A stretch of DNA of 64,000 nucleotides from Polynucleobacter sp. GTDB lineage: Bacteria; Pseudomonadota; Gammaproteobacteria; Burkholderiales; Burkholderiaceae. Where the stretch lies: assembly GCA_024642065.1 (NCBI GenBank), contig JAHEBW010000001.1:108963-172962 (forward strand), read 5' to 3'. Made by a program: the position numbers and the translations under genes. Numbering within the stretch: position 1 is the stretch's first letter; every line of letters begins with the position of its first letter. This document shows positions 28,345-40,104 of the stretch, in pieces. The notes below the pieces were generated by a model. It ran no database searches, had not been told where the DNA came from, and saw only the letters and a program-made list of their open reading frames with translations.

Positions 28345-29826
28345 TTAGCTTAATAGAGTTTTAGTCATAGCGGATAAACAAAGCGCCATCAAAGTCGCTG
28401 GGTAGATACCGCACAATAAAACAAAAAGGCCATTCAATGTGAAAACCGCCTTAGCAATACCACCACCTTCAATTGGGGCAGTTTGTGTTGGCTCATCAAA
28501 GTACATGAACTTGACTACCCTTAGGTAGTAGAAAGCACCAACCAATGATGTCATTACAGCAATGATCGCCAAATATAAATGGCCGCTATCTACCAATGTT
28601 TCCAAGATAGATAACTTAGCAGCAAATCCAACTGTTGGAGGGATACCCGCTAAAGAGAACATCAAAATCAAGCCCATGAATGCCATCCATGGATTGCGAC
28701 GATTTAAACCTCTAAGGTCGTCTAATGTTTCACACTCATAACCTTGGCGTGACAACAACATTAATAAACCAAATGAACCTAATGTGGTCAATACATAAGT
28801 CACGGCATAAAAGACAGCAGCACTATATGCATGCGCATCAAAAATCGATAACATGCCCAAAATCATGAAGCCCATATGAGAAATCGTTGAGTAAGCCAAC
28901 ATTCTCTTCACATTGGTTTGTGCAATCGCAGTTAAGTTACCAATAACTAATGATAGAACTGCCAAAATCATGATCATTGGCTGCCAATCCTGAGTCAAAG
29001 GTAATAAACCTCCCACCAATAAACGGAATAACAAACCAAAGGCTGCTACTTTTGGAGCACCAGCAATCATCAATGTAATAGCTGTTGGAGCACCTTGATA
29101 AACGTCCGGTACCCACATATGGAATGGAGCCACACCCAACTTAAATGCCAAACCAGAAACAATGAATACCACTGCAAAGGCTAGAACAAGACGATTGATA
29201 CGTGCATCACCAACTGCTTTAAGGATTTCGTCTAGATCTAAGCTACCAGTAGCACCATAAAGCATAGACATACCGTATAGCAAGAAACCAGATGCCAATG
29301 CACCCAAGATGAAATACTTCATTGCAGACTCAGCAGACAGGGCTGAATCACGGCGCATAGCTACGATCGCATACGTTGGTAATGCCAATAACTCAAGACC
29401 AAGATACAAAGTCAACAAATTAGAGCCAGAGATCATGATGCACTGACCTAACAATGCTAATAGGCTCAATACAATGAAATCAACACGGAATAAGCCACGA
29501 TGCATCAAGTACTTCTTAGAGTAGATCAAACTGACCATCACAGCTAAACAGGCAACTGATTTAAGGAGGCTTGATAAAGCATCGACCATGAATAGATTAT
29601 TAAAGGCATGCACTGGCTGATCTGTAGCTTGCAAACCAAAAGCAAAACTTAAACCAAGCAAAGTCGCCAAAGCGATGTTGTAGGCCAAAGATGTGCCACG
29701 TGGCGCATAAAAAATATCGTCATCGTTTGCCTGGGGCTCATTCATAAAAGCCGTTAACAAAAGCAAACAAGCTACCGTGATGAGCACTAGCTCAGGCAAC
29801 ATGGCAATGAGATCAATCGCTTGCAT
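28345..29826 (-). CDS. nuoN: NADH-quinone oxidoreductase subunit N
   Basis: Antiporter-like membrane subunit of complex I. 493 aa with about 14 helices. The proton-channel Lys in the broken helix region ([19 protein letters not shown], about 225-243) and the following [15 protein letters not shown] segment are typical of NuoN. Later residues include the [13 protein letters not shown] loop (about 308-320). Last nuo gene, 24 bases after nuoM. Confidence 0.97.
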   Translation of the reverse strand: MQAIDLIAMLPELVLITVACLLLLTAFMNEPQANDDDIFYAPRGTSLAYNIALATLLGLSFAFGLQATDQPVHAFNNLFMVDALSSLLKSVACLAVMVSLIYSKKYLMHRGLFRVDFIVLSLLALLGQCIMISGSNLLTLYLGLELLALPTYAIVAMRRDSALSAESAMKYFILGALASGFLLYGMSMLYGATGSLDLDEILKAVGDARINRLVLAFAVVFIVSGLAFKLGVAPFHMWVPDVYQGAPTAITLMIAGAPKVAAFGLLFRLLVGGLLPLTQDWQPMIMILAVLSLVIGNLTAIAQTNVKRMLAYSTISHMGFMILGMLSIFDAHAYSAAVFYAVTYVLTTLGSFGLLMLLSRQGYECETLDDLRGLNRRNPWMAFMGLILMFSLAGIPPTVGFAAKLSILETLVDSGHLYLAIIAVMTSLVGAFYYLRVVKFMYFDEPTQTAPIEGGGIAKAVFTLNGLFVLLCGIYPATLMALCLSAMTKTLLS

Positions 29827-29850
29827 ATATATTTCTTTCCCTAGTCAGGA

Positions 29851-31317
29851 TCAAAGCTTGCTAACTGCAACGTGCTTTAAAAGCTCGATGACAGAAACGT
29901 GCATAACATCTGTAAATGGTTTTGGATAAACACCCATGCCAATCGTGAAAATTGCCAAAATGCCCATCATTAAAAATTCGCGCTTATTGATATCAGTTAA
30001 TTCAGCAACATGCTTGTTAGTGATTTCACCAAAGAACACACGCTTAGTCATCCACAATGAGTAAGCTGCGCCGAGGATTAATGCTGTTGCAGCCAAGATA
30101 CCAATCACAAAGTCATAATCCACAGCAGCCAAAATCACCATGAACTCACCAACGAAACCTGATGTTGCTGGTAGACCACAGTTAGCCATTGCAAATAAAA
30201 CAGCAAATGCAGTGAACTTAGGCATTTGATTAACAACGCCACCGTAATCAGCAATTTGACGTGAATGCATACGGTCATAAAGAACGCCAATGCTCAAGAA
30301 CATCGCGCCTGAAATAAAGCCGTGAGAAATCATTTGCACAATCGCACCTTCAACACCTAAAGGGTTGAAGATAAAGAAACCTAAAGTCACAAAGCCCATG
30401 TGAGCAATTGATGAATAAGCAACGAGCTTTTTCATATCAGACTGAACCAAGGCCACCAAGCCGATATAGATCACAGCCACTAATGACAAAGTAATCACAA
30501 ACGGTGCCAAGTATTGGCTAGCGTCTGGGGCAATCGGTAACGAGAATCTTAAGAAACCATAAGCCCCCAACTTCAACATGATGGCAGCCAAAACAACCGA
30601 ACCACCTGTTGGCGCTTCAACGTGGGCATCTGGTAACCATGTGTGAACTGGCCACATTGGAACTTTCACAGCAAAGGCCATAAAGAAGGCGCCAAACAAT
30701 AAAACTTGTTCAACGATATCTAAAGGTGCTTTGTGCCAAGCCAAAATGTTAAATGTATCTGTGACGTTGTAGAGATACAAAATAGCAATCAAGGTTAACA
30801 ATGAACCAAGCAATGTGTACAAGAAGAATTTAAAGGCTGCGTAAACGCGATTAGGGCCACCCCACACACCAATAATGATGTACATCGGGATCAATGTTGC
30901 TTCAAAGAATACATAGAACAACATGCCGTCTAATGCTGAGAAAACACCGATCATTAATCCAGAAAGGATTAAGAAAGCAGCCATGTATTGAGCCACGTTC
31001 TCAGTAATCACTTCCCAAGCTGCAATCACCACAATCACTGTGATCAAAGCAGTCAAGACAACAAACCACATAGAGATACCATCAACACCCAAGAAGTAGT
31101 TGATGTCGTAGCGAGGTACCCAAGCCACCTGCTCTACAAACTGCATAGCTGCTGTGGATGTGTCAAAACCGGTAATCAAAGGCAAAGTAATGGCGAAGCT
31201 AATTAAAGATCCGATTAATGCCATCACTCGAACATAGCCTTTGCTATTGTCCGAACCTGTGAACAAAATTACCAAGCCGAAAATAATCGGTAACCAAATT
31301 GCGTAAGAAAGAATCAT
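29851..31317 (-). CDS. nuoM: NADH-quinone oxidoreductase subunit M
   Basis: Antiporter-like proton-pumping subunit of complex I. 488 aa. Key channel features are visible: the Glu in FYVFFEATLIPMY (about 136-148), the Lys in FAVKVPMWPVHTWLPDAHVEAP (split around 219-240), and KKLVAYSSIAHMGF (about 297-310). It lies between nuoL and nuoN with 23-24 base gaps, so translation is probably sequential on one message. Confidence 0.97.
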   Translation of the reverse strand: MILSYAIWLPIIFGLVILFTGSDNSKGYVRVMALIGSLISFAITLPLITGFDTSTAAMQFVEQVAWVPRYDINYFLGVDGISMWFVVLTALITVIVVIAAWEVITENVAQYMAAFLILSGLMIGVFSALDGMLFYVFFEATLIPMYIIIGVWGGPNRVYAAFKFFLYTLLGSLLTLIAILYLYNVTDTFNILAWHKAPLDIVEQVLLFGAFFMAFAVKVPMWPVHTWLPDAHVEAPTGGSVVLAAIMLKLGAYGFLRFSLPIAPDASQYLAPFVITLSLVAVIYIGLVALVQSDMKKLVAYSSIAHMGFVTLGFFIFNPLGVEGAIVQMISHGFISGAMFLSIGVLYDRMHSRQIADYGGVVNQMPKFTAFAVLFAMANCGLPATSGFVGEFMVILAAVDYDFVIGILAATALILGAAYSLWMTKRVFFGEITNKHVAELTDINKREFLMMGILAIFTIGMGVYPKPFTDVMHVSVIELLKHVAVSKL

Positions 31318-31340
31318 GTCGGGGCGCTCTATCTGTTGTT

Positions 31341-33410
31341 TTATTTAATGGAGCCCAAATGGGTATACAAAATCCAGGTAATCAAACCAATCAAACCTAG
31401 AATCATCGCGAAAGCGTAGTGATACAAATAACCAGTTTGAACTTTGCGAACGCTAGCTGAGAACCAAGCAACCACTCTCGTGCTGCCGTTCACAAGCAAG
31501 CCGTCGATCAAGCCTTGATCCGCACCCTTCCACAAGCCAGCACCCAACAAACGAGCACCTTTTGCAAATACGGCTTGGTTAAAGTCATCCATATAGTATT
31601 TGTTGTCCAAAATCGTTTTGATCGGTGCAAGCACACGAGCAAAGAAGGCTGGGATCTGTGGCAACCAGAGGTAGAACACTGCCGCTGTTACAACACCACC
31701 CAAAGCCAAGTACAAAACTGGGCTATGTAATGAATGAGCAGCCATCGCAACCGGGCCGTGGAATGCGTCAGCCAATTCTTTCATGGCGTGATGCTTGGCT
31801 AGATCAACAAAAATGGCATTACCAAAGAAGTCACCAAACAACATCGGGCCAATCGCGATATAACCAACGATCACAGACGGGATAGCCAACAATACCAATG
31901 GCAATGTCACCACCCATGGAGACTCATCTGGCTTTTGTCCTGGCGCTAAACCGTGATGATCATCGTGGTGATCGTCATCTGCATGGTGTGCGTCATGAGC
32001 ATCGTGACCATGGTCATCATGTGCCTGACCAAAACGCTCTTTACCGTGGAACACTAAGAAGTACATACGGAAAGAGTAGAAAGCAGTGATGAATACACCA
32101 GCCATCACTGCGAAGTAAGCAAAACCAGAACCGTAGATGTGGCTCTCAGCAACCGCTTCAATGATGGAGTCTTTTGAATAGAAGCCTGAGAAGAATGGCG
32201 TTCCGATCAAAGCCAATGAACCGACTAAAGATGTGAACCAAGTAATTGGCATGTACTTCCACAAACCGCCCATATTGCGCATATCTTGATCATGGTGCAT
32301 ACCCATGATCACACTACCCGCTCCCAAGAACAATAGAGCTTTAAAGAATGCGTGCGTCATTAAGTGGAATACCGCTACTGGGTAAGCTGATACACCCAAG
32401 GCAACAGTCATGTAACCCAATTGTGAGAGTGTTGAATAAGCTACAACACGCTTGATATCGTTTTGCACGATACCCAAGAAACCCATAAACAAAGCTGTGA
32501 TTGAACCGATGATCAATACAAACGATAGCGCTGTATCAGTCAACTCAAATAAAGGTGACATACGGCTCACCATGAAGATACCTGCTGTCACCATCGTCGC
32601 CGCGTGAATCAAAGCGGAAATTGGTGTTGGGCCTTCCATTGAGTCTGGCAACCATACATGCAATGGGAACTGTGCAGATTTACCCATCGCACCGATGAAT
32701 AAACAAATACATGCAACTGTTAATAAGTTCCAATCAGTTCCTGGCAAAGTTTGCTGCAACAAAACATCTTTCTGAGCAAAGACACCTTCGTAGCTCATGC
32801 TGCCGCTATAAGCCAATAACAAGCCGATACCCAAGATGAAACCAAAGTCACCTACGCGGTTAACTAAGAAGGCTTTCATATTGGCAAAAATCGCCGTTGG
32901 ACGTTTGTACCAGAAGCCAATCAATAAATAAGATACCAAACCTACCGCTTCCCAACCAAAGAAAAGCTGTAAGAAGTTATTACTCATAACCAACATCAAC
33001 ATTGAGAATGTGAACAATGAGATGTATGAGAAGAAGCGCGCATAACCTTCGTCTTCAGCCATGTAACCAATGGTGTATATATGAACCATCAATGACACAA
33101 ATGTCACAACTACCATCATCATGGCTGTCAAAGGATCAACCAAGAAACCAACGTCAAGGCTTAATTCACCCAATTGCATCCAGGTGTAGATCGTTTCATT
33201 AAATCTAGCACCCGCCATCACATCATTCAAAACCATGAATGACAAGACGCAGGCAATAGCTACACCCAAAATAGTTACTGTGTGAGCAGTTGCTCGACCA
33301 ATCAGGTTGCCAAAGAATTTAGTACCAAATAAACCAGCAATGGCAGAGCCCACCAATGGTGCAAGTGGAATTGCTAGGAGTACAAGAGGATTTAACGTTG
33401 GAGTAGTCAT
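31341..33410 (-). CDS. nuoL: NADH-quinone oxidoreductase subunit L
   Basis: Largest antiporter-like subunit, carrying the long lateral helix along the membrane arm. 689 aa. Channel residues appear in LFFGWEAVGLVSYLLIGF (about 148-165), GAMGKSAQFPLHVWLPDSM (about 240-258) and KRVVAYSTLSQLGYM (about 317-331). The C-terminal 120 residues form the lateral helix and last segment. Between helices, at about residues 462-486, is an unusual loop with alternating His and Asp. Gap to nuoM is 23 bases. Confidence 0.97.
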   Translation of the reverse strand: MTTPTLNPLVLLAIPLAPLVGSAIAGLFGTKFFGNLIGRATAHTVTILGVAIACVLSFMVLNDVMAGARFNETIYTWMQLGELSLDVGFLVDPLTAMMMVVVTFVSLMVHIYTIGYMAEDEGYARFFSYISLFTFSMLMLVMSNNFLQLFFGWEAVGLVSYLLIGFWYKRPTAIFANMKAFLVNRVGDFGFILGIGLLLAYSGSMSYEGVFAQKDVLLQQTLPGTDWNLLTVACICLFIGAMGKSAQFPLHVWLPDSMEGPTPISALIHAATMVTAGIFMVSRMSPLFELTDTALSFVLIIGSITALFMGFLGIVQNDIKRVVAYSTLSQLGYMTVALGVSAYPVAVFHLMTHAFFKALLFLGAGSVIMGMHHDQDMRNMGGLWKYMPITWFTSLVGSLALIGTPFFSGFYSKDSIIEAVAESHIYGSGFAYFAVMAGVFITAFYSFRMYFLVFHGKERFGQAHDDHGHDAHDAHHADDDHHDDHHGLAPGQKPDESPWVVTLPLVLLAIPSVIVGYIAIGPMLFGDFFGNAIFVDLAKHHAMKELADAFHGPVAMAAHSLHSPVLYLALGGVVTAAVFYLWLPQIPAFFARVLAPIKTILDNKYYMDDFNQAVFAKGARLLGAGLWKGADQGLIDGLLVNGSTRVVAWFSASVRKVQTGYLYHYAFAMILGLIGLITWILYTHLGSIK

Positions 33411-33423
33411 ATAAGGTCTCTGC

Positions 33424-33732
33424 TTAGCCCTTCAGTTGTCCAAGATCTTCAGCATGAATCGTGTCAAGCTTACGGAACATGGTCACCAAGATAGCCAAAC
33501 CAATAGCAGCTTCAGCAGCTGCAACAGTCAGAATAAAAAATACAAAAACCTGACCGCTCATATCACCCAAGTAGTGTGAGAAAGCGACAAAGTTCATGTT
33601 GACAGCTAAGAGCATTAACTCAATAGCCATGAGCAAAACAATAATATTTTTGCGATTTAAGAAGATGCCTACAACACCAATCGCAAACAAGATGGCGCCA
33701 AGAACAAGGTAGTGAGCTAAAGTAATCGTCAT
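33424..33732 (-). CDS. nuoK: NADH-quinone oxidoreductase subunit K
   Basis: Small membrane subunit of complex I. 102 aa with three helices. The two essential membrane glutamates are present in [15 protein letters not shown] (about 33-47) and [14 protein letters not shown] (about 70-83). It lies between nuoJ and nuoL, spaced 31 and 13 bases. Confidence 0.97.
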   Translation of the reverse strand: MTITLAHYLVLGAILFAIGVVGIFLNRKNIIVLLMAIELMLLAVNMNFVAFSHYLGDMSGQVFVFFILTVAAAEAAIGLAILVTMFRKLDTIHAEDLGQLKG

Positions 33733-33763
33733 AAAGGTCTCTTTTCTTTTCCTCTTACCGTTC

Positions 33764-34387
33764 TTATTTCTTATCTGAAGAAGTACCTGATGACATCGTT
33801 GTCACCATACGGATACGGTCTTCTTTACGTGTGCGAATTTGCTCAGCAATATCTTGAGTCTTAGTGTCTTTACGACGACGTAATGTAAGAGCCACAGCAG
33901 CAATGATCGCCACCAACAAAATAACGCCAGCAACTTCAAAGCTAAATAAGTAAGTTGTGTAGAGCAATGTACCCAATGCCTTTGTATTATTTGCCGCCAC
34001 TTCTGGAGCAAATGCCGCTACAGGCTGAGATGTACCAACGAAGCCACGAATCAACACAATCGACATTTCAGCCACAATGATCGCGCCAACCAATGAGGCT
34101 ACTGGTAAGAATTGCTTGAATCCCTGACGTAGATGATCTAAATCGAGATCTAGCATCATCACCACGAAAAGGAACAAGACCATCACCGCGCCAACATAAA
34201 CCAATACAAGCACAATCGATAAGAACTCAGCTTCTAACAACATCCAAATAGCCGCTGCAGTAAAGAAAGAAAGTACTAAAAACAATGCTGCATGAACTGG
34301 GTTACGCGCAGTAATGACACGCAAAGCAGCAATCACCAAGATGGCAGCAAAGATATAAAAGAGGAGTGTTTTAGGATCAAGCATCAT
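33764..34387 (-). CDS. nuoJ: NADH-quinone oxidoreductase subunit J
   Basis: Membrane subunit of complex I. 207 aa, with five helices in the first 165 residues, including the conserved [16 protein letters not shown] segment (about 64-79). The C-terminal 40 residues are a basic, soluble tail ([12 protein letters not shown] onward), common in betaproteobacterial NuoJ. The start overlaps the nuoI stop by 4 bases (ATGA), indicating coupling. Confidence 0.96.
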   Translation of the reverse strand: MMLDPKTLLFYIFAAILVIAALRVITARNPVHAALFLVLSFFTAAAIWMLLEAEFLSIVLVLVYVGAVMVLFLFVVMMLDLDLDHLRQGFKQFLPVASLVGAIIVAEMSIVLIRGFVGTSQPVAAFAPEVAANNTKALGTLLYTTYLFSFEVAGVILLVAIIAAVALTLRRRKDTKTQDIAEQIRTRKEDRIRMVTTMSSGTSSDKK

Positions 34388-34875
34388 TTGTATTTAGCAT
34401 CCGCTGATTTGTTAGCTGCGATCTCAGACTCATAGCGATCACCAATGGCCAACAACATTTCTTTTGTGAAATACAAGTCGCCACGCTTTTCGCCGTGGTA
34501 CTCATGAATATGTGTTTCAACAATCGCATCAACCGGGCAAGCTTCTTCACAGAAACCGCAGAAAATGCACTTGGTTAAATCAATGTCATAACGGGTGGTA
34601 CGACGTGTACCGTCATCTCTTTGATCAGATTCAATCGTGATGGCCATAGCTGGACAAACTGCTTCACACAATTTGCAAGCAATACAACGCTCTTCACCAT
34701 TTTCATAACGACGTAAAGCATGCACGCCACGGAAACGAGGAGACATCGGAGTCTTCTCTTCTGGGTACTGCACAGTAATCTTTGGTTTAAATAAATATTT
34801 ACCAGTTAAAGCTAAACCTTGAAAGAGCTCTTTCAATAGCAAGCTGCTTAAGAATTCACGGATACGTTGGAACAT
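34384..34875 (-). CDS. nuoI: NADH-quinone oxidoreductase subunit I (two 4Fe-4S)
   Basis: Carries clusters N6a and N6b between the peripheral arm and NuoB. 163 aa. Both binding motifs are intact: [12 protein letters not shown] (about 63-74) and [12 protein letters not shown] (about 102-113). An amphipathic N-terminal helix anchors it to the membrane arm. The stop overlaps the nuoJ start. Confidence 0.98.
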   Translation of the reverse strand: MFQRIREFLSSLLLKELFQGLALTGKYLFKPKITVQYPEEKTPMSPRFRGVHALRRYENGEERCIACKLCEAVCPAMAITIESDQRDDGTRRTTRYDIDLTKCIFCGFCEEACPVDAIVETHIHEYHGEKRGDLYFTKEMLLAIGDRYESEIAANKSADAKYK

Positions 34876-34890
34876 AGTCTAATCCCCGCC

Positions 34891-35967
34891 TTATTTCCAA
34901 ATATTCCAGGGCGACAATACCCAAGCACCCACCAACAAAATCCAGAAAATGGAGATGGGAATAAATACCTTCCAACCTAAACGCATGATTTGGTCATAGC
35001 GATAGCGCGGGAAAGATGCACGAAGCCAGATAAAGCATGACAAGAAGAAGAATGTCTTGCCAACTAACCAGAAGAAGCCAGGAATGTCTCTTAAAACTGG
35101 CGCATCAATGATTGGAGACCAACCACCGAAGAACAAAATAGAAGTCATCGCTGCGATTAAGATCATGTTGGCGTATTCAGCCAAGAAGAACATCGCGAAA
35201 GCCATACCAGAGTACTCAATCATGTGACCAGCAACAATCTCTGATTCGCCTTCAACCACGTCAAATGGATGACGGTTCAACTCAGCAACACCAGAAATGA
35301 AGTAGATCAAGAACATTGGCAACAAAGGCAACCAGTTCCATGACAAGAAATTCAAACCTAAGCTAGCAAAGTAGCCACTTTCTTGTGACTTCACAATGTC
35401 ACTTAAATTCAATGTGCCTGATACAACTAAAACTGCAGCCAAGCCAAAGCCCATTGCAATTTCATAAGAAACCATCTGAGCAGAAGCGCGCATAGCGCCT
35501 AAGAAAGCGTACTTAGAGTTAGAAGCCCAACCAGCCAAAATGATGCCGTAAACACCAATCGATGTAATGGCCATCACATACAACAAGCCAGCATTCACAT
35601 TTGCTAAAACTAAATCAGCCTGGAAAGGTATCACTGCCCATGCTGCAAAAGCTGGAGCAATCACCATTACCGGAGCAACGATGTAAAGAACCTTATTAGC
35701 CTTGCTTGGAATAATCACTTCTTTGAGTAATAACTTCAATGCGTCAGCAATCGGCTGCAACAAACCTAAAGGACCAACACGGTTAGGTCCTAAACGGATG
35801 TGCATCCAACCGATCAATTTACGTTCCCACAAAGTTAGATAAGCCACACATCCAAACATTGGCAGAACAATGATCACAATCTTGATTAGCGTCCAAACGA
35901 TAGGCCACAACATGGCACCAAACAGCGCAAGACCGTGGGTATTAATTGTTTGAATTAACTCGGTCAT
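34891..35967 (-). CDS. nuoH: NADH-quinone oxidoreductase subunit H
   Basis: Membrane subunit forming much of the quinone-binding chamber. 358 aa, about eight helices. Conserved polar loops are visible: [20 protein letters not shown] (about 47-66), and the segment around residues 225-245 with [20 protein letters not shown] (its Glu and Asp residues line the quinone/proton path). The start overlaps the nuoG stop by 4 bases. Confidence 0.98.
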   Translation of the reverse strand: MTELIQTINTHGLALFGAMLWPIVWTLIKIVIIVLPMFGCVAYLTLWERKLIGWMHIRLGPNRVGPLGLLQPIADALKLLLKEVIIPSKANKVLYIVAPVMVIAPAFAAWAVIPFQADLVLANVNAGLLYVMAITSIGVYGIILAGWASNSKYAFLGAMRASAQMVSYEIAMGFGLAAVLVVSGTLNLSDIVKSQESGYFASLGLNFLSWNWLPLLPMFLIYFISGVAELNRHPFDVVEGESEIVAGHMIEYSGMAFAMFFLAEYANMILIAAMTSILFFGGWSPIIDAPVLRDIPGFFWLVGKTFFFLSCFIWLRASFPRYRYDQIMRLGWKVFIPISIFWILLVGAWVLSPWNIWK

Positions 35968-38270
35968 ACACGCTCCACTGACAATTGACCAAACATGGCA
36001 CCTAGCTGAGCACTCACAGCAGTACCTGCTGATAAGCGAACCACGCCATCAACCAATGATTTTTCTTCAGTGGCCGGCATCACAACGCTAGCTCCCAACT
36101 GAGACACTTTGACAGCGTCGCCTTCTTTTAAACCTAACTGGGCAAACAATGAGCTTGGTAAGCCTAACTTCACTGCGCGCTTAGCATCTTGCGTTAACTG
36201 TAAAGCAGGCGCACGACGCACAATTGCATCACTTGAATGAATCGTGACATCAGCCAAACGCTCAATCGCCGCTGTGAATACACTCGTTACAGCTGGCTGA
36301 GTTGATGTTTGATTGTTTAATTGAGATTCGAAGCTAGCAGGTAAAGCTTCTGCCAATACTTCTTCAGAGCTATTGAAATAGAAATTCTCAAGACCAAGAA
36401 CATTACCTAAAACTCTCAGCACTTTCCAAGCTGGGCGTGCCTCACCTAAAGGACGAACAGCTGCTTGAACAGACTGTAATGTGCCTTCAGCATTGACATA
36501 ACTACCTGATGTTTCTGTGTAAGGTGCGATTGGCAAAAGTACATCAGCAACTTCTCTTAATTCAGCACTATCAAATGCTGTCATTGCAATCACTGTGCCT
36601 GCTTTTGCAAGCGCTGCTTTAGCTGCTTGTGGATCTAATAAATCTGCACTTGGTTCAAGACCTAACAAAACGACTGCTTTAAGTTCTTTAGCCAAGATAC
36701 CCTGAACACCAACCTCAGTCACAGCTTTGACTAGATGAGCACCAACTGAATTACCGCCTTCAGGCAAGAATGCTAATGTGGCACCTGACTGCTCAGCGAT
36801 AAATTGAGCATAAGCATGTAGTTGAGCAAATTGTGGATGAGCTATGGCAGCAGAACCCAAGAACACAGCTTTGCGTTCACCAGACATTAAGCTGTCTGCA
36901 ATAGCTTTTGCATTAGGGCTGATATTGGCATTGCTTGGGGCAGCTACACCTTTAGCTTGTGCAACAGCAGAAGCCACGCCCGCTAATTCAGCAGGCCAGT
37001 TAGATGGTGTTGCTAATGCAGATGCTGCTACTGGCATTAACCAGTCTTCTGCGCTTGCACCCAAACGAGTCACTTTAAGACCACGCTTAGCCGCTGCACG
37101 AACACGCGCAGCCAACAAAGGTTGATCTTTACGCAAGAAGCTACCAATAAAGAAAGCCCTTTGTAATTGAGATACATCAGCGACCTTCATGCCCAACCAT
37201 GGAGCCTTAGCCGCACCGCTCACATCTTGTTGACGCAAACGTGTTTCGATATTGTTTGAACCTAAACCACGAACAACTTTTTGTAAAAGATGAAGTTCTT
37301 CTACGCTAGCCATTGGATGAGCTAATGCAGCAATCGCATCAGCACCGTGGTCAGCTTTAATCGAGTTCAAAGAACGAGCGATGTAATCTAAAGCAGTTTC
37401 CCAATCAGTTTTAACCCAACGGTTGTCTTGCTTAACCATTGGTGTTTGTAAACGATCAGAACCATTCAAACCTTCATACGCATAACGATCTTTATCACTG
37501 ATCCAGCATTCGTTAATAGCTTCGTTTTCTAAAGGAACTGTACGTAACACTTGATTCGCTTTAGTTTGCAAAATGATGTTGCTGCCCATGGAGTCATGAG
37601 GACTCACAGAGCGGCGGCGACCCAATTCCCAAGTACGCGCTTGATAGCGGAATGGCTTGCTGGTCAATGCGCCCACTGGGCACAAGTCAATCATGTTGCC
37701 TGACAATTCTGAGTCAACAGACTTACCAACAAAAGAAGTAATTTCTGAATGTTCACCGCGGTTGAGCATGCCCAACTCCATCACGCCAGCGATCTCTTGA
37801 CCGAAACGTACGCAACGTGTGCAGTGAATACAACGACTCATTTCTTCCATTGAAATCAATGGGCCTACATTCTTATGAAATACCACGCGCTTCTCTTCAG
37901 AGTAGCGTGAAGATGTCTTACCGTAACCCACAGCCAAATCTTGTAATTGGCACTCACCACCTTGGTCGCAAATTGGACAATCCAATGGATGGTTAATCAA
38001 CAAAAATTCCATGACGGATTTTTGTGCTTGAACTGCTTTTTCTGAATGTGTATGAACCTTCATACCTGGCGTCACTGGTGTTGCACAAGCAGGCAAAGGC
38101 TTCGGTGCTTTTTCAACCTCAACTAAACACATACGGCAGTTTGCCGCGATCGATAATTTCTTGTGATAGCAAAAATGCGGAATATGCGTGCCTAATTTCT
38201 TGGCCGCATCCATCACCATAGAGCCCTGTTGGACTTCTACCGATTTGCCATCAATTTCGATTTCAACCAT
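35964..38270 (-). CDS. nuoG: NADH-quinone oxidoreductase subunit G
   Basis: Large peripheral-arm iron-sulfur subunit. 768 aa. The N-terminal 2Fe-2S domain has [15 protein letters not shown] (about 34-48) with a later Cys; a His-Cys3 4Fe-4S motif follows in [14 protein letters not shown] (about 94-107), and [10 protein letters not shown] (about 143-152) starts a further cluster site. The remainder is a degenerate molybdopterin-oxidoreductase fold with no cofactor role. The C-terminal half is Ala-rich and diverges quickly between genera, as is usual for NuoG. Confidence 0.97.
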   Translation of the reverse strand: MVEIEIDGKSVEVQQGSMVMDAAKKLGTHIPHFCYHKKLSIAANCRMCLVEVEKAPKPLPACATPVTPGMKVHTHSEKAVQAQKSVMEFLLINHPLDCPICDQGGECQLQDLAVGYGKTSSRYSEEKRVVFHKNVGPLISMEEMSRCIHCTRCVRFGQEIAGVMELGMLNRGEHSEITSFVGKSVDSELSGNMIDLCPVGALTSKPFRYQARTWELGRRRSVSPHDSMGSNIILQTKANQVLRTVPLENEAINECWISDKDRYAYEGLNGSDRLQTPMVKQDNRWVKTDWETALDYIARSLNSIKADHGADAIAALAHPMASVEELHLLQKVVRGLGSNNIETRLRQQDVSGAAKAPWLGMKVADVSQLQRAFFIGSFLRKDQPLLAARVRAAAKRGLKVTRLGASAEDWLMPVAASALATPSNWPAELAGVASAVAQAKGVAAPSNANISPNAKAIADSLMSGERKAVFLGSAAIAHPQFAQLHAYAQFIAEQSGATLAFLPEGGNSVGAHLVKAVTEVGVQGILAKELKAVVLLGLEPSADLLDPQAAKAALAKAGTVIAMTAFDSAELREVADVLLPIAPYTETSGSYVNAEGTLQSVQAAVRPLGEARPAWKVLRVLGNVLGLENFYFNSSEEVLAEALPASFESQLNNQTSTQPAVTSVFTAAIERLADVTIHSSDAIVRRAPALQLTQDAKRAVKLGLPSSLFAQLGLKEGDAVKVSQLGASVVMPATEEKSLVDGVVRLSAGTAVSAQLGAMFGQLSVERV

Positions 38271-38299
38271 CTTTTTTCCTGTAGGTCTCTTTTAGGCGA

Positions 38300-39595
38300 T
38301 TAAACGTACGCAGGCACAATGCAACGCTTGTGCTCAACGTGATACGCAAACTCGTCCATGTAATGCTTCAACATGCCACGCACAGGCATTGCCGCAGCAT
38401 CGCCTAGTGCACAAATTGTTCTACCCTGAATATTGGCAGCCACATCATTCAAAAGATCTAAATCTTCTGGACGACCTTGACCATGCTCAATACGATTCAC
38501 AATGCGCCACAACCAGCCAGTACCTTCACGGCAAGGCGTACATTGGCCGCATGATTCTTCGTGATAGAAATAAGACAAACGTAACAAAGACTTCACCATG
38601 CAACGCGTTTCATCCATCACAATCACAGCACCAGAACCCAACATAGAGCCGGCTTTGGCAATGCTGTCGTAATCCATATCGGTTTCCATCATCATGGCGC
38701 CCGGAACAACAGGTGCTGATGAACCGCCAGGAATTACTGCTTTAATCTTTTTACCGCCACGCATACCACCCGCTAACTCCAAGAGAGTTGCAAATGAAGT
38801 GCCTAGTGGAATCTCATAGTTACCAGGACGCTCAACGTCACCAGAGATTGAGAAGATCTTTGTACCACCGTTATTAGGCTTACCTAATTTGGCATAAGTT
38901 TCACCACCAACTGCGAAGATGAACGGCACAGCTGAGAATGTTTCAGTGTTATTGATCGTTGTTGGTTTGCCATACAAACCAAAACTTGCTGGGAATGGTG
39001 GTTTGAAACGTGGCTGGCCTTTTTTACCTTCTAAAGACTCCAATAAAGCAGTTTCTTCACCACAGATATAAGCACCCCAACCATGATGAGCATGTAATTG
39101 AAATGAGAATTCTGACCCGCAAATCTTATCACCCAAGAAACCAGCTGCACGAGCTTGTTCTAGTGCCTCTTCAAAGCGAGCGTAACCTTCCCAAATCTCA
39201 CCGTGAATATAGTTGTAACCCACTGAAATGCCCATGGCATAAGCAGCAATCGCCATACCTTCAATCAAAGCATGTGGGTTGTAACGAATGATGTCACGGT
39301 CTTTAAAAGTACCAGGCTCACCTTCATCAGTATTACAAACTAGGTATTTGTTACCAGGGAACTGACGCGGCATGAAGCTCCACTTCAAACCAGTTGGGAA
39401 GCCAGCACCACCACGACCGCGTAAACCAGAAGCCTTAACTTCGGCAATCACAGCCTCAGGAGTAATACCTTCAGTCAAGATCTTGCGTAACTGTGCGTAT
39501 CCGCCACGAGCTACGTAATCTTTTAAACCCCAATTGTCGCCAGTTAAACCAGCCAAAATGAGTGGCTGAATATGGCGGTTATGCAAACTCGTCAT
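38300..39595 (-). CDS. nuoF: NADH-quinone oxidoreductase subunit F (NADH/FMN)
   Basis: Oxidises NADH and passes electrons by FMN to cluster N3. 431 aa. The NADH/FMN site is visible in [16 protein letters not shown] (about 59-74) and the acidic [14 protein letters not shown] (about 86-99), followed by [18 protein letters not shown] (about 174-191). The cluster N3 motif is [15 protein letters not shown] (about 348-362). The start overlaps the nuoE stop by 4 bases. Confidence 0.98.
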   Translation of the reverse strand: MTSLHNRHIQPLILAGLTGDNWGLKDYVARGGYAQLRKILTEGITPEAVIAEVKASGLRGRGGAGFPTGLKWSFMPRQFPGNKYLVCNTDEGEPGTFKDRDIIRYNPHALIEGMAIAAYAMGISVGYNYIHGEIWEGYARFEEALEQARAAGFLGDKICGSEFSFQLHAHHGWGAYICGEETALLESLEGKKGQPRFKPPFPASFGLYGKPTTINNTETFSAVPFIFAVGGETYAKLGKPNNGGTKIFSISGDVERPGNYEIPLGTSFATLLELAGGMRGGKKIKAVIPGGSSAPVVPGAMMMETDMDYDSIAKAGSMLGSGAVIVMDETRCMVKSLLRLSYFYHEESCGQCTPCREGTGWLWRIVNRIEHGQGRPEDLDLLNDVAANIQGRTICALGDAAAMPVRGMLKHYMDEFAYHVEHKRCIVPAYV

Positions 39596-40089
39596 ACAGC
39601 ACCCCCTTGTGCTTTTGCTTTTAATTCTTCAATCAAAGCATCTAACTTGTCATTGCTCATGAAACTGCACATTGTTTTGTTATTCACGATTGCAACAGGT
39701 GCATCACCGCATGCGCCCATACATTCACCTTCTTTGAGAGTGAATGTGCCGCAAGGTGTTGTTTCGTTGTAATCAATACCTAATTTTTTCTTGAGGTATT
39801 CACCAGCACGAGTGCCGCCAGATAACTCACAAGGCAAGTTGGTGCAAACAGCAAGCTTGAATTTGCCAACTGGTTTGGTGTCATACATATTGTAGAAAGT
39901 AGCCACTTCTTGCACAGCAATTGGAGGCATTTCTAAAATAACAGCGATCTCTTCAATAGCTTCAGGCGTTACCCAACCATATTGGTCTTGGGCAACTACC
40001 AAAGCAGCCATCACAGCAGATTGTTTTTGATCAGCTGGGTACTTAGCAATATTGCGATCGATTTCAGCGCGGGCTTGTACAGACAACAT
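39592..40089 (-). CDS. nuoE: NADH-quinone oxidoreductase subunit E (2Fe-2S)
   Basis: Carries the off-pathway cluster N1a next to FMN. 165 aa. The four cysteine ligands of the thioredoxin-like domain appear as CTNLPCEL (about 82-89) and CMGACGDAP (about 123-131). The N-terminal part is a helical bundle. It is coupled to nuoF, and lies 15 bases after nuoD. Confidence 0.97.
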   Translation of the reverse strand: MLSVQARAEIDRNIAKYPADQKQSAVMAALVVAQDQYGWVTPEAIEEIAVILEMPPIAVQEVATFYNMYDTKPVGKFKLAVCTNLPCELSGGTRAGEYLKKKLGIDYNETTPCGTFTLKEGECMGACGDAPVAIVNNKTMCSFMSNDKLDALIEELKAKAQGGAV

Positions 40090-40104
40090 GTCGCTCTTAT
40101 CCTT

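Noticed and set aside
30988..32089. Long open frames on the plus strand across nuoM/nuoL
   Set aside because: They mirror codon usage of the real genes, lack ribosome-binding sites and have His/Gln/Arg-rich compositions typical of antisense shadows.
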